From the NCBI GenBank assembly GCA_003024985.2, contig PXIH01S0026766.1: a stretch of DNA of 10,342 nt; one strand, 5' to 3'. The stretch's first letter is position 1. Each line of letters starts with the position of its first letter. The stretch comes from Euperipatoides rowelli. Its lineage: Eukaryota > Onychophora > Udeonychophora > Euonychophora > Peripatopsidae. Below are positions 1-8,393 of this stretch, one piece after another. The notes below the pieces were generated by a model, which had not been told where the DNA came from, did no database searches, and saw nothing but the letters and a program-made list of their open reading frames with translations. Made by a program: the position numbers and the translations under genes.

Positions 1-845
1 TAAAGGGATTATCCCCTCAATAAAATAATTTTTATTTTCCAACATAACACAACATTTACTAGCCTGAAAAACAAGGGAATAACAAACAAAGAAAAAAAAA
101 AGAAAAACTTTTTCCTTTCGCTTTTATCAAAACCAAAAAAATTAAAGGATCCATTTTGCATAAACATTTATATAGAAAATCACAGATAATAAAATTTTAC
201 TGTGTACAATAACGTTTACTAATAGCCTAATCAAAAATTATCCTTAATTACCATGAAACACCTTTCATGAAAAAAAAAACAATATAAAATATCTAAATTA
301 AACTTGTTTTATATTATTATAATTTGTTTACTAATTTATTGGCTTATTCAATTAGCCTAAAACTACAGATTTTGCAGTTTAATTTAACCATTTTTCATTA
401 AAGACACTGTGAGGCAGTAATTTATTATCCTTGTCATATTGATCGTCCAAAAAAAATCCTAAAATATGGTATTGGCCTTAAATTTATATTATCAAAAACA
501 TATTTGTTTCTAATTTTCTAAATGCAATTCAAAACCCTAATTCCCATACTCATTATCTTTTTATTTTTTTAAAAGGCTCAAAACGAAAGTTAAAGAATCA
601 CTATATATAGGCTATATAATTTTAATGGCAAATAATATATCTATTGTTGTCTCAAAGATAAAAAATAATTGCATTAAAAATAAATGATTTATACTCTTTA
701 CTTCATTGCAATATTCACATTTAGCTTATAAGTATCATAATTATTTTGTAAATAAAGCATTGTGTAGGCTATGCTGAAAGTGAAATATATGCTCTGCGAG
801 TTGATGATTGTGTTTATATTAAAAAATCTGACATATTGTGGATGA
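1..845. other. AT-rich DNA with no recognised gene
   Basis: I see no coding region, RNA gene or clear repeat in this stretch. It is rich in A and T runs, and all frames are closed by frequent stops. A small inverted repeat lies at 252-269, with 7-base arms CATGAAA and TTTCATG around a 4-base loop. The short word TAGGC(C)TA or a close variant appears several times here and elsewhere in the window. The stretch ends where similarity to the second receptor block begins. Confidence 0.6.
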
Positions 846-1051
846 AATTTGGTAGTGGTTTATATAAAAAATGAAAATGCCAAAGTATAGCCATAGAGGT
901 TTTTAAATTTCTGCTATAAATGCCTTATTTTTTGCATTTGGAAATATTGTGACATTTTTTTATTAGTATTAATAATACTAAGATATCTTTCAACATTATA
1001 AATACATTTTATTTGTTAGGAAATAATATAATGCATTTTCTTATTTGTTTG

Positions 1052-1091
1052 TTTTTATGTAACCAAGACAAAAATTAACAAAGGAAGCAAA
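1052..1091. promoter_or_regulatory. 40-bp upstream block identical in both receptor copies
   Basis: These 40 bases, centred on ATGTAACCAAGACAAAAATT, recur without a mismatch at 8354-8393, although the DNA on either side has diverged by substitutions and indels. The block lies about 670 bases upstream of the copy 1 start and about 460 bases upstream of the copy 2 start. It shows no reading frame. A shared control element is possible. Chance conservation or recent local gene conversion would look the same. Confidence 0.35.
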
Positions 1092-1509
1092 TAATGATAA
1101 AATTAACAGTTTCTGTCTCTGCTAATAAGACTGAAAAAGGCAAAAATGACACATATCGCTTGAAACAATTTGATCTCATCTGAGAGTTTGGACCATGTAT
1201 TGAAATATTAGTTTAGAACGTTGGAATAAAGCAGGAAAAATGGTTTACAAACATCTCCAAAAATTTCAGAAATGATTTTAATTCCTCGTGACAATTCATT
1301 TTATTTTAATCATTATTATAGTGAAGATATGTCGCCAACCTGCCGTTTCGATAAAGATTGTGAAAATTATGCAGCATATGATTAATTTAAAACAAAAGTC
1401 ATTTTAAGATTTTACATATAGGCCTACGTCTTAATTTTTATATTTTTAATATCATAAAGGCCTATTAAGATAAAAAAAAATAACAAAAAAAATCTGAATA
1501 ATGCAATCT

Positions 1510-1660
1510 TGAAATATTTTTTTTTAATAAAAGAAACGGGATTTTATTTCTTTAAAAAGGTTATGACGTTCATGCCTTACGTGGGATTCGAAACCATAAT
1601 GTCTGTTTAGGCAGTCTGTTGTCTTTCCAACGGCTCCAACAGGACATTGTCCAATCTTAA
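1510..1660 (-). mobile_element. tRNA-like SINE candidate, degenerate
   Basis: Read on the minus strand, this stretch holds a box A-like word TGGAGCCGTTGG (1638 to 1627) and a box B-like word GGTTTCGAATCC (1595 to 1584). About 31 bases separate them, close to the spacing inside a tRNA gene. An A-rich tract lies downstream on the same strand (near 1515-1527), as expected for the tail of a tRNA-derived SINE. The flanks that would form the acceptor stem do not pair, and box B has one extra base, so this is not a working tRNA gene. The counterpart in copy 2 keeps only the box A half. The call is an inference from motifs and spacing. Confidence 0.4.
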
Positions 1661-1764
1661 AATATTATCATTCATTTAAGCTGCTTGTAAACCATTCTTA
1701 TTTGTATATCGACTGCTTTATACAGTATATCCAAAATCAATTTAGAAGGAATTCAGAGAAAGTG

Positions 1765-2689
1765 ATGAATAATTTAACAGAATTTTCACAGCAACAATAT
1801 TACTATTTTACAACTTTTATACACTTTATTGTTATTCTTTTTATGGGAATTTCAGGATTCCTTTCAAATGGTCTAGTTTTGACGATTTTAGCCCTAGGGA
1901 AACCTTTCTCGGAAACTAGGGGATACTGTTTAATAAGCCTAGCCATTGCTGATTTAATTTCTTCCTTAATATACACCATTACTGCTGCTGTATTTTTTAT
2001 ATTCAACCATAACTTTAGTTTAATAGACTGCGTTATTATAATTACCTCGATTGGTATTGCTTTTAAATCTTCTGTTCTGAGTTTAGTTCTATTAAGTGTT
2101 GATCAATACATCAAAATCTTTTTTCCATTTAGATAAATATGAGATCAAAAGGAAATGTTTAGCCATAGTCTACTTACTTTGGATAATGAATACATCATGG
2201 GGCTTGTGTTACATCTTTTGGTACAAAAATGTGATGAGTTGCACTTTTTTTAATATGTCTATAAAACATCAGAATATTAATTATATCATATTTGAAATAT
2301 TTTCAATTTTAAGTATTTTCACATTTAATATACCAGTAATATGGATTTCCATTAAACAGTATCGAGCAATTGCAGATGCATATAATAGTACCAATAACAC
2401 GTTTTCTAGAAGAAACAAAATAAATGAATACAAATCGTTAAAAACTATTGGTTTAGTTCTTCTAGTATTTATTATCTGTTGGATGCCATCGATTATAATG
2501 AATATCTATTGTTATCAAGGTTTCACCTTACATCCTTTAATTCACAAATTTATTGGTTTTCTCAATGCTCTACATCCAGTTTTAAATCCATTCATTCTTT
2601 TTCTTAAAAGTTCAAATTTCAGACAAAAGTTTAATCTGATTGTAATCTCAAAACTGGAAAGAATAAAGAATAGAATAATTAATAATTAA
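1765..2689 (+). pseudogene. Broken class A (rhodopsin-like) GPCR gene, intronless
   Basis: This is the paralogue of the intact receptor at 8856-9782. The first half (frame of 1765) runs from MNNLTE through helices 1-3, including SNGLVL, LAIAD and VDQYIKIFFPF, then stops at TAA 2134-2136. The second half continues two frames over, from KYEIKRKC (about 2135) to a stop at 2687-2689. It keeps FNIPVI in helix 5, CWMP in helix 6 and NPFIL in helix 7. Against copy 2, the break is a net loss of 5 bases in intracellular loop 2: four extra bases at 2131-2134 plus nine missing just after 2142. The homologous start is ATG 1765. An ATG at 1702 is in frame only because copy 2's upstream stop codon is absent here. 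No splice sites could rescue the frame in so short a gap. A sequencing or assembly error is the main alternative, but two separate indels make it less likely. Confidence 0.85.
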
Positions 2690-2735
2690 ATCTAACACAA
2701 CTCTTTAATAGTAGAAAATTATTTAATATTTGGCC

Positions 2736-3476
2736 TACTTTACATTTGACTTAATAATGAAGTATTTTCTAAATGATCATTTATTCTGTAAAGCATAGTC
2801 TAGGAGACAATAATTCTATGATTTATCAAGACATTTAAAGTGATCTAGGAAGAATTTATGTCATCAGGAAACATTCTTCAAAGAAATAATGTTATACCAT
2901 TATAAAAAATGATTAAGTAAACATTTGCTTATTTTTAACTAAACTGGTTAGGTTAGATTTGATCTAAGAAGTATTTTTACCTCTATGAAGAATTTATATC
3001 AAAATGAAAAGAATAGGCTTAAGCTTTTTGACCAATTAGATAAAGATTAAACACTATGAAACAATATTCGTCATTACAAGTTGATAATTTTTCATACAAT
3101 GTTTGAACAAGTATGTCAATATGGTCTTAGTTATTTGTTACAAAATATCCTAGTAAGTATTGATATCACTATGATACTGAACATCATCATTTAATGATTT
3201 CCCAACAATTTCCAATAGAAATTGTTAATTTCTATTGGAGTTTTTAAATAATTAATTGTTTACTTGTGCTTTTTATGAATGATTTTTATGCTTCTTATAT
3301 TAGTTTTCTTAGTTTGTGACAATTTGTAGTTAATACTCTTCTGATTATACCAGTTTGTTGTCTTGTGTTATATAATTATGAAGTTATTTTCTCTGGAGTT
3401 AAAGATGTAGTGTTTGAGTTGAATAAAGATTTGAATATAAAAATAGTTTATTACTATTATTTAAAACTAGCTTAAA
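2736..3476. other. AT-rich spacer, no gene seen
   Basis: Nothing codes here in any frame that I can recognise. It holds one GGTTAGGTTAG word near 2947, which contains the arthropod telomere unit TTAGG twice in tandem, and the perfect hairpin at 3211-3239 listed separately. Similarity to the flank of the second receptor ends before this stretch begins. Confidence 0.6.
3211..3239. repeat. Perfect inverted repeat, 13-bp arms, 3-base loop
   Basis: TCCAATAGAAATT (3211-3223) is followed by GTT and then its exact reverse complement AATTTCTATTGGA (3227-3239). The arms include a CCAAT word on one strand and ATTGG on the other. There is no U-run suited to a terminator, and this is eukaryotic DNA. It may be a cruciform-prone site or the remnant of a small inverted-repeat element. 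No function can be read from the sequence. Confidence 0.75.
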
Positions 3477-3990
3477 GCCCATCAAAAATTAATTTTACCC
3501 CTCCACAAATTTTCTACCTCCCCCTCCCCCCATCCCGTTTGTTTAAAAATAAAAACATCTTATTTTCAAATTCTAAAAGATCAACGTCGAAAATGACTGA
3601 AATTCATTTTTTATCCTCTACACCTATTTTTGGAACCCCTCCCCTTCTTATTCCTCCCCCTACATCCATCCCCCTCCCAATTGGTTTAAAAATGTATAAA
3701 TCTTATATGCGAATTCTATAGGTAAAACCAAATACCAGTTTGTTTCAAAACGAAAAAAAACTTATTTTCAAATGATCGACCATTCAAAATGTTTGGAATT
3801 CATTCTCCCCTCCACCAGTTTTGCCCCCCCCCCTCCATCATTTTACCCCTTCCCCTGCTTCCTCCTCCCCATTTCCCTCTACCCCACACTCCCCCATTTC
3901 CCCTACACCCATTTTTGGCCCTTTTTCCCCCATTTACGCCTCCCCTTTGGTTTAAAAACGTAAAAATCTTATATGCAAATTCTAAAATGT
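3477..3990. repeat. Cytosine-rich degenerate tandem repeat, three units
   Basis: Three successive units begin near 3480, 3586 and 3782. Each opens with a form of (C)ATCAAAAAT or GTCGAAAATGA. The second and third then read GGAATTCAT- or GAAATTCAT-like DNA. All three pass into a long run of CCCC, CCCTCC and CACC words and close with GGTTTAAAAA..AAATCTTATATGC(A)AATTCTAAAA or a close variant. The units run from about 105 to 205 bases, mainly because the C-rich part varies in length; the third has a run of ten C (3824-3833). The strand is almost free of G in these parts. Short open frames here give proline-rich, low-complexity peptides with no family features, so they are not called as genes. Related pieces lie near 4484 and 5292. 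Confidence 0.7.
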
Positions 3991-4570
3991 ACAAGCCACT
4001 ACTAAGGATTTCCATCAAGTCATATTAAATTCCAAACTCTACTTCCAGTGGTCTCAAAAAGACAAAGTCGATTATTATAATAGATAATTCCACAATTTAT
4101 CTACAGTAAGTTATGTCTTTTGCTTAAAAGTATTTAAATTTATGAAGTTATTAAGTCAAGCAGAACCTATTACCTGATCGTAATTATCATATCATTGAAG
4201 TATGTCTATTATTATTTTTATTATTTATACCTAAAATCACATCAATACATGTACCAAAAGGAAAAGTTGAGGTTTTTTTTTTTTTTTTAAATTATTTATT
4301 TACTTTTTAAATATTAAAAAATAATAAGAATCACAACTAACATATTAAATTACTCAAATTTTATAACTTCTTGATTATTTAAAATCTCTATGAGTAGGAT
4401 TTTACCAGTTCACTCAATTTTTTATAACCCAATTTCCTGAAAAAACACATTACATGTTAAATATTGTAAACTAGATTAAAAGTCATTCAAAAATGATGGG
4501 GAAAAAATAAATGCTACCCTTTACCACCCCACCCTCAGTGGTTACCCACCACACAAGTTAGGTTAAAAAT
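3991..4570. other. AT-rich spacer with T16 tract and a C-rich patch
   Basis: No gene is visible. A run of sixteen T lies at 4273-4288, which could be the A tail of a retroposed sequence on the minus strand, but I cannot define a body for one. Near 4484 the word CATTCAAAAATGA followed by a C-rich patch (4517-4551) resembles the opening of the repeat at 3477-3990. GTTAGGTTA occurs at 4557-4565, just before the minisatellite begins. Confidence 0.55.
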
Positions 4571-5249
4571 GCTAATAATACCTAATAATATCTAAGAATA
4601 CCTAAGAATATCTTAAAATACCTAATAATACCTAAGAGAACCTAAGAGTAGCTAACAATACCTATGAATACCTAAGAGTAACTAAGAATACCTAATAATA
4701 TCTAAGAGTACCTAAGGTTACCTAAGAGTACCTAAGAATACCTAAAAGTACATAAGAGTACCTAAGAATACCTAAGAGTAAATAAGAGTACCTAAGAATA
4801 CCTAAGAGTACCTAAGGATACCTAAGAGTACCTAAAAATACCTAAGAATANCTAAGGATACCTAAGAGTACCTAAAAATACCTAAGAATACCTAAGAAAA
4901 CCTAAAAGTTCCTAAGAGTACCTAAGAATACCTAAGAGTACCTAAGAATACCTATGAATACCTAAGAGTACCTAAGAGTATCTAAGAATACCTAAGAGTG
5001 CCTAAGAGTACCTAAGAATACCTAAGAGTCCCTAAGAGTACCTAAGATTTACCTAAAAATACATAATACCTAAAAATATCTAATAGTACCTAAGAGTACA
5101 TAAGAGTACCTACGAATACCTAAGATTACCTAAGAATATCTAAGAGTACCTAAGAATACCTAAGATTATATAAGAGTATCTAAGAATACATAATAATACT
5201 TAAGAATCAATTTATAGTACTTAAGAATACCTAAGAATACCTAAGAAAT
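4571..5249. repeat. 10-bp minisatellite, consensus CCTAAGARTA
   Basis: About 67 units of ten bases stand head to tail. The commonest forms are CCTAAGAATA and CCTAAGAGTA, with rarer CCTAAAAATA, CCTAAGGATA and CCTATGAATA. From 4571 to 5040 the register is kept exactly for 47 units with substitutions only. After 5041 insertions and deletions break the phase and the units become more diverged. A block of four units at 4811-4850 repeats in the same order at 4851-4890, which shows higher-order duplication. Base 4851 is N. The TAA in each unit closes all forward frames, so it is not coding. On the minus strand every unit contains CTTAGG, an embedded TTAGG. Confidence 0.95.
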
Positions 5250-5737
5250 CAATAACTTCATTGAGTTACAATTAATAGATAAACGGCTGCCCGTCAAAAA
5301 TGATTCTAAAACTAATGACCTAATTTCACTTTAACAATTTTAACTGCATTATGCAAATTCTAAAAGAGAGCAACTCCAGTCCCCCATCCCTATTAGTTGC
5401 CCAACTCCCATGTTAGAAATATGTTTAAAAATATTTAATATTAAAGTAATTTGTTAGCGAGAGCAACTCCGAAGAAAGCCGAAAGTGGAAAGCGTGACAG
5501 TTTCTGTCCATAACCAAACTTACTTATTATTATATTAGATCATAACAGTAAGAAATATTTAAACTCCTGTCAAAAATAATGTCTCGGTGATAGATCCAAT
5601 CCCTTAAATAATTAGACTCATCTAACTTTCCATTAGCAGAATATCATAAAAAAAATATGACAAACTTGCTTCCTTTAACAATATTAACTAAATCATATAA
5701 TCCATAAACACTTGTTGGTTGATTTTCAATAACAATC
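5250..5737. other. Spacer with one further unit of the C-rich repeat family
   Basis: The stretch from about 5290 to 5410 begins CGTCAAAAATGA, contains TATGCAAATTCTAAAA (5350-5365, identical to 3972-3987) and passes into CCCCCATCCC. This is the same word order as in the repeat at 3477-3990. The word GAGAGCAACTCC near 5366 has a near copy, GAGAGCAACTCC again, near 5459. No coding sequence is recognised before the LINE relic begins. I see no endonuclease domain, so the LINE is probably truncated at its 5' end. Confidence 0.5.
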
Positions 5738-7925
5738 ATGGTGCAAAATATGAACATTCAATTACAGGGAGTAAATGGAGAGACAAGAGATGAGATGGAT
5801 CTTAAAATGATTTTAGATGACTACGTAAGTGGGTTACAGGAGGGTGGAGGTGAAGGAGGTGAACAAAGGGATCGAAAGGAGGAGGTAAGCAAAATGTTAA
5901 ATATAAGAGGGAAGGGATTATAGAAATAAATGAGAGTATTTTTAACAAAATAATAGATAAAATAAGGAAGGGTGAGGCTTGAGGTTTAGACAGAATCGCA
6001 ATTGAGATGGTTAAAGTAATGAACATTGACGATAGAAGGGTATTAAGAAGATGTATGTAATATATAATGAATGATGAAAAAATACCTGATGAATGGAAAG
6101 AGACTAGGATTAGATTAATTTTTAAAGGAAAGGAAAAGGATAAGAAAAAATTGGAAAATTTTAGCCCAATAGCAGTGACAAGTGTTTTATATAAAATATT
6201 TATCTATATAATGAAGGAATAGATAGTGGAATGAATGGAGGGGGAGTAAGGTATTGGGGAAACTGCAGCATGGATATAGAAAAATAGAAACATGGGGACT
6301 GTCTGTTTGTTATATCACAACTTATTGAAAGAAGTCTAAGAGAGCATTTTAGAATGGTAATTTGTTTTTTGGATTTAAGTAACGCATATGATATGGTGGA
6401 TAGGGAAATTTTATGGAAGATTTTGGCAAATAAGGGGATGAGAGGCGATTGGGTAAGAATTATTCAAAATATATATGAAGATAATATAAATATATACTAA
6501 TGGGAGGGAATAAATTCTAAAGGGATAAAATGTAGATGAGGGTTAAGACAAGGATGCCCCATCGGCTATATTGTTCTTATTATTTATAGACGAATTGGAT
6601 AAATGACTAATGGATTCAAAAAGAGGAATGTGTTTTAGGGGATAGAAAAAGGTTACCAGGGTTATTGTTGGCAGAAGATATCATTCTTTTTGCCAAAAAT
6701 AGGGATGATATGCAGTTATTACTGGGGATATGCAGTGAGATAGGGAAAAAACTTAAAATGGAATTAATATAGTTAAATCTAAAGCGTTATGGCTAAATAA
6801 GAGGAAGAATGGGTCATGGAAATTGATGAATAAGGAGATGGGAGAGGTAGAGCAGTATGAATATTTAGGGATATTGATAAGTATGGAGAAGTATTATTAG
6901 AAGGGATGGAGGAGAAAATAATAGAGAAAATGAAAATAAATTATTAAAAGTGTGGCTTATAGGAAGTGATATAAATACTATGGAAAGGAATAGCAGTGCC
7001 AGGAGTTATGCATGGGAATGTTATATTAGTAGTGTCAGGATGGGTATGGAGAAAGATAGAGATAGAGAGAATGCAAAGGGAGATGGGTAGATGTGCACTG
7101 GGAGGAATAAATATATATGGAAGTATAAGCAATTCAAGGGGATATGGGATGGAGTGCCTTTGATGATAGGGTAAGGGGTGCTAAGTTAAGAAGATTCGGC
7201 AGATTGCAATTGATGGGAGGATAGAGTATGTAACTGGGTTTTTAGGGATAGTTTAATGAAGATGACAAAGTCAATATGGTGGAAAAGAGTTATATTGATG
7301 GCAAAGGTAGTTGGATAAGGATATGATGTGTATTATTTGGGTTTTTTGAAAGGATATATGAAAAGAGGACAGGGAATGGATTTTAAAAATGGGGGTAACA
7401 GGTGGGCAAGGTGGTTAGAAAGGAGGGGGAGGTGGCTAAAAGGGGTATATGAGAAGGAAACAATAGAAATATATAGATATAAATGGATTATTAAAGAGAA
7501 TGGAAAACTATATGGGAACGATAGGGGAAGTATATTGTTGTTTCAAACAAGGGCAGTGAGTTTAGGAACCAGAGTTAGGAAGGGAAAGTTTTTTTGGGGG
7601 GACAAGGAAATATTATGTAGTTTTTGTGGGAAAGGTAAGGAGGATGTGAGGCATGTATTGTTGGAGTGTGAGGAGTTGAGAGGGGAGAAGAGGTGGATAA
7701 TTGAAAATGAGAGGGGGACTGTTGGGAGAGAGAGAGAAATGGATAGGATGGTTAAGTGGTTGGGTTTTGAGGGAGAGGGTGAGTGGATTGGATAGGTAAA
7801 GATATTATTAATTTTTAGGAAAGAGTGGGTGGATAGGAGATGAGATTTTCTTAGTTTGAAGTGAGGAATGAGAGGAATAATGGCTAACATTTTAGGATGA
7901 CCCCAGAAATAAGGAGAAGCCAAAT
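5738..7925 (+). mobile_element. Decayed LINE (non-LTR retrotransposon), reverse transcriptase part
   Basis: The plus strand turns abruptly purine-rich and shows, in order but in different frames, the parts of a non-LTR reverse transcriptase. These are DEWKETRIRLIF and NFSPIAVTSVLYKIF (frame of 5911); motif A FLDLSNAYDMVD (6366-6401) and motif B GLRQGCPI (6540-6563) in a second frame; motif C region LLLAEDIILFA (6662-6694) in a third; and EYLGI (about 6861-6875) in a fourth. Then come VWRKIEIERMQREMGR and SAFDDRVRGAKLRRFG and a zinc-knuckle domain. In-frame stops sit at 5980, 6058, 6220, 6498, 6537, 6770 and 6898, and at least six frame changes occur. The first aspartate of the catalytic pair reads glutamate. 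No RNase H or endonuclease domain is seen. The Jockey/CR1-type superfamily fits, but the exact clade is uncertain. The element is dead and its ends are approximate. Confidence 0.85.
7328..7795 (+). pseudogene. C-terminal zinc-knuckle segment of the LINE protein, still open
   Basis: This is the longest uninterrupted part of the LINE: 155 codons in one frame to the stop at 7793-7795. It ends with CSFCGKGKEDVRHVLLEC at about residues 97-114. The spacing is C-x2-C-x8-H-x4-C, the knuckle found at the C terminus of many non-LTR reverse transcriptases (zf-RVT type). Upstream of it lies a basic, tryptophan-rich stretch (WARWLERRGRWLKGVYEK). The ATG at 7328 is simply the first in the open stretch and not a natural start, since the protein once continued from the upstream reverse transcriptase. 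Few T-initial triplets in this purine-rich DNA make stops rare, so openness is weak evidence of use. Confidence 0.7.
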
Positions 7926-8135
7926 CTTAGTCGTAACAATTGATATAAAATGCATTTAGGCTACTTTAATGAGTAGCTAAAACTTTCATTAAAAATAAAA
8001 ATTTAAACACTAAATTTAAAATAGATATTTGTTATAACACATTAAATTATTTGCATTAGTGATTTTAATCAGTTCCCAAACACATGAAACCACTTCCGGT
8101 TTCATGTAGCAGATAAATTCATTAAAGTGACGAAT
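7926..8135. other. Spacer between LINE and receptor block, with hairpin
   Basis: This is AT-rich DNA without a gene. It includes a perfect inverted repeat at 8082-8107: ACATGAAACC (8082-8091), six-base loop ACTTCC, then GGTTTCATGT (8098-8107). The hairpin lies about 30 bases before the point where similarity between the two receptor blocks starts. No poly(A) tail or target-site duplication of the LINE can be made out. Confidence 0.55.
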
Positions 8136-8353
8136 GTGGGTAGTGGTTTATATAAAAAATGAAAATGCCAACGTATAGCTATAGTGTTTTTTGAATTTAT
8201 GCTATAATTGTTTTGTTTTTTTGTTAATTTAGAAATATTGGATAATTTTTTACTAGTATTAATAATAATGTCACTTTCCGATATTATAAATACATTTTAT
8301 TTGTTAAGAATAAATAATGTACAGTATGTTTAATGCATTTTCATATTTGTTTA

Positions 8354-8393
8354 TTTTTATGTAACCAAGACAAAAATTAACAAAGGAAGCAAA
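8354..8393. promoter_or_regulatory. 40-bp upstream block, second copy
   Basis: This stretch is identical to 1052-1091 and lies about 460 bases before the start of the intact receptor. It is one of two long perfect matches in otherwise diverged upstream DNA; the other is 8139-8171. A regulatory role is inferred from conservation only. Confidence 0.35.

Larger units (their letters stand above)
846..2735 (+). repeat. Duplicated block, copy 1 (carries the broken GPCR)
   Basis: Similarity to about 8136-9815 runs in the same orientation from the shared word GGTAGTGGTT (851 against 8139) through the receptor gene to about 45 bases past its stop. Two perfect matches anchor it: 33 bases (851-883 against 8139-8171) and 40 bases (1052-1091 against 8354-8393). 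Copy 1 carries about 240 bases at 1370-1610 where copy 2 has about 9. The coding parts differ at roughly one amino acid in five by eye. Because non-coding flanks are included, this is a DNA-level tandem duplication and not retroposition of an mRNA. The edges are approximate. Confidence 0.85.

Noticed and set aside
1573-1645. Functional tRNA gene on the minus strand
   Set aside because: Acceptor and anticodon stems do not pair, and box B has an extra base. Only the promoter-like words and spacing resemble a tRNA.
1702-1764. Upstream ATG that would lengthen the first receptor copy
   Set aside because: The intact copy has a stop codon just upstream and starts at the ATG pair aligned with 1765. 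The extra residues have no counterpart there.
1803-2006. Antisense open frames over both receptor genes (also 8909-9100)
   Set aside because: They are mirror images of the receptor coding sequence, short, and without motifs of their own.
3539-4028. Several short open frames on both strands in the cytosine-rich repeat
   Set aside because: The peptides are proline-rich or glycine-rich low-complexity products of CCC/CCT runs. They overlap one another in different frames and show no family motif or conserved start.
4273-4288. T16 tract as a retroelement tail or transcription terminator
   Set aside because: No element body, target-site duplication or RNA gene could be defined next to it, and long A/T runs are common in this DNA.
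4571-5249. CRISPR array or true telomere
   Set aside because: There are no unique spacers between units, the unit is 10 bp and not TTAGG itself, and ordinary genomic DNA lies on both sides.
7543-7923. Antisense frame over the LINE C terminus (also 5802-6026 and 6944-7132)
   Set aside because: They are open only because purine-rich sense DNA is stop-poor on the opposite strand. The sense strand carries the reverse transcriptase and zinc-knuckle motifs.
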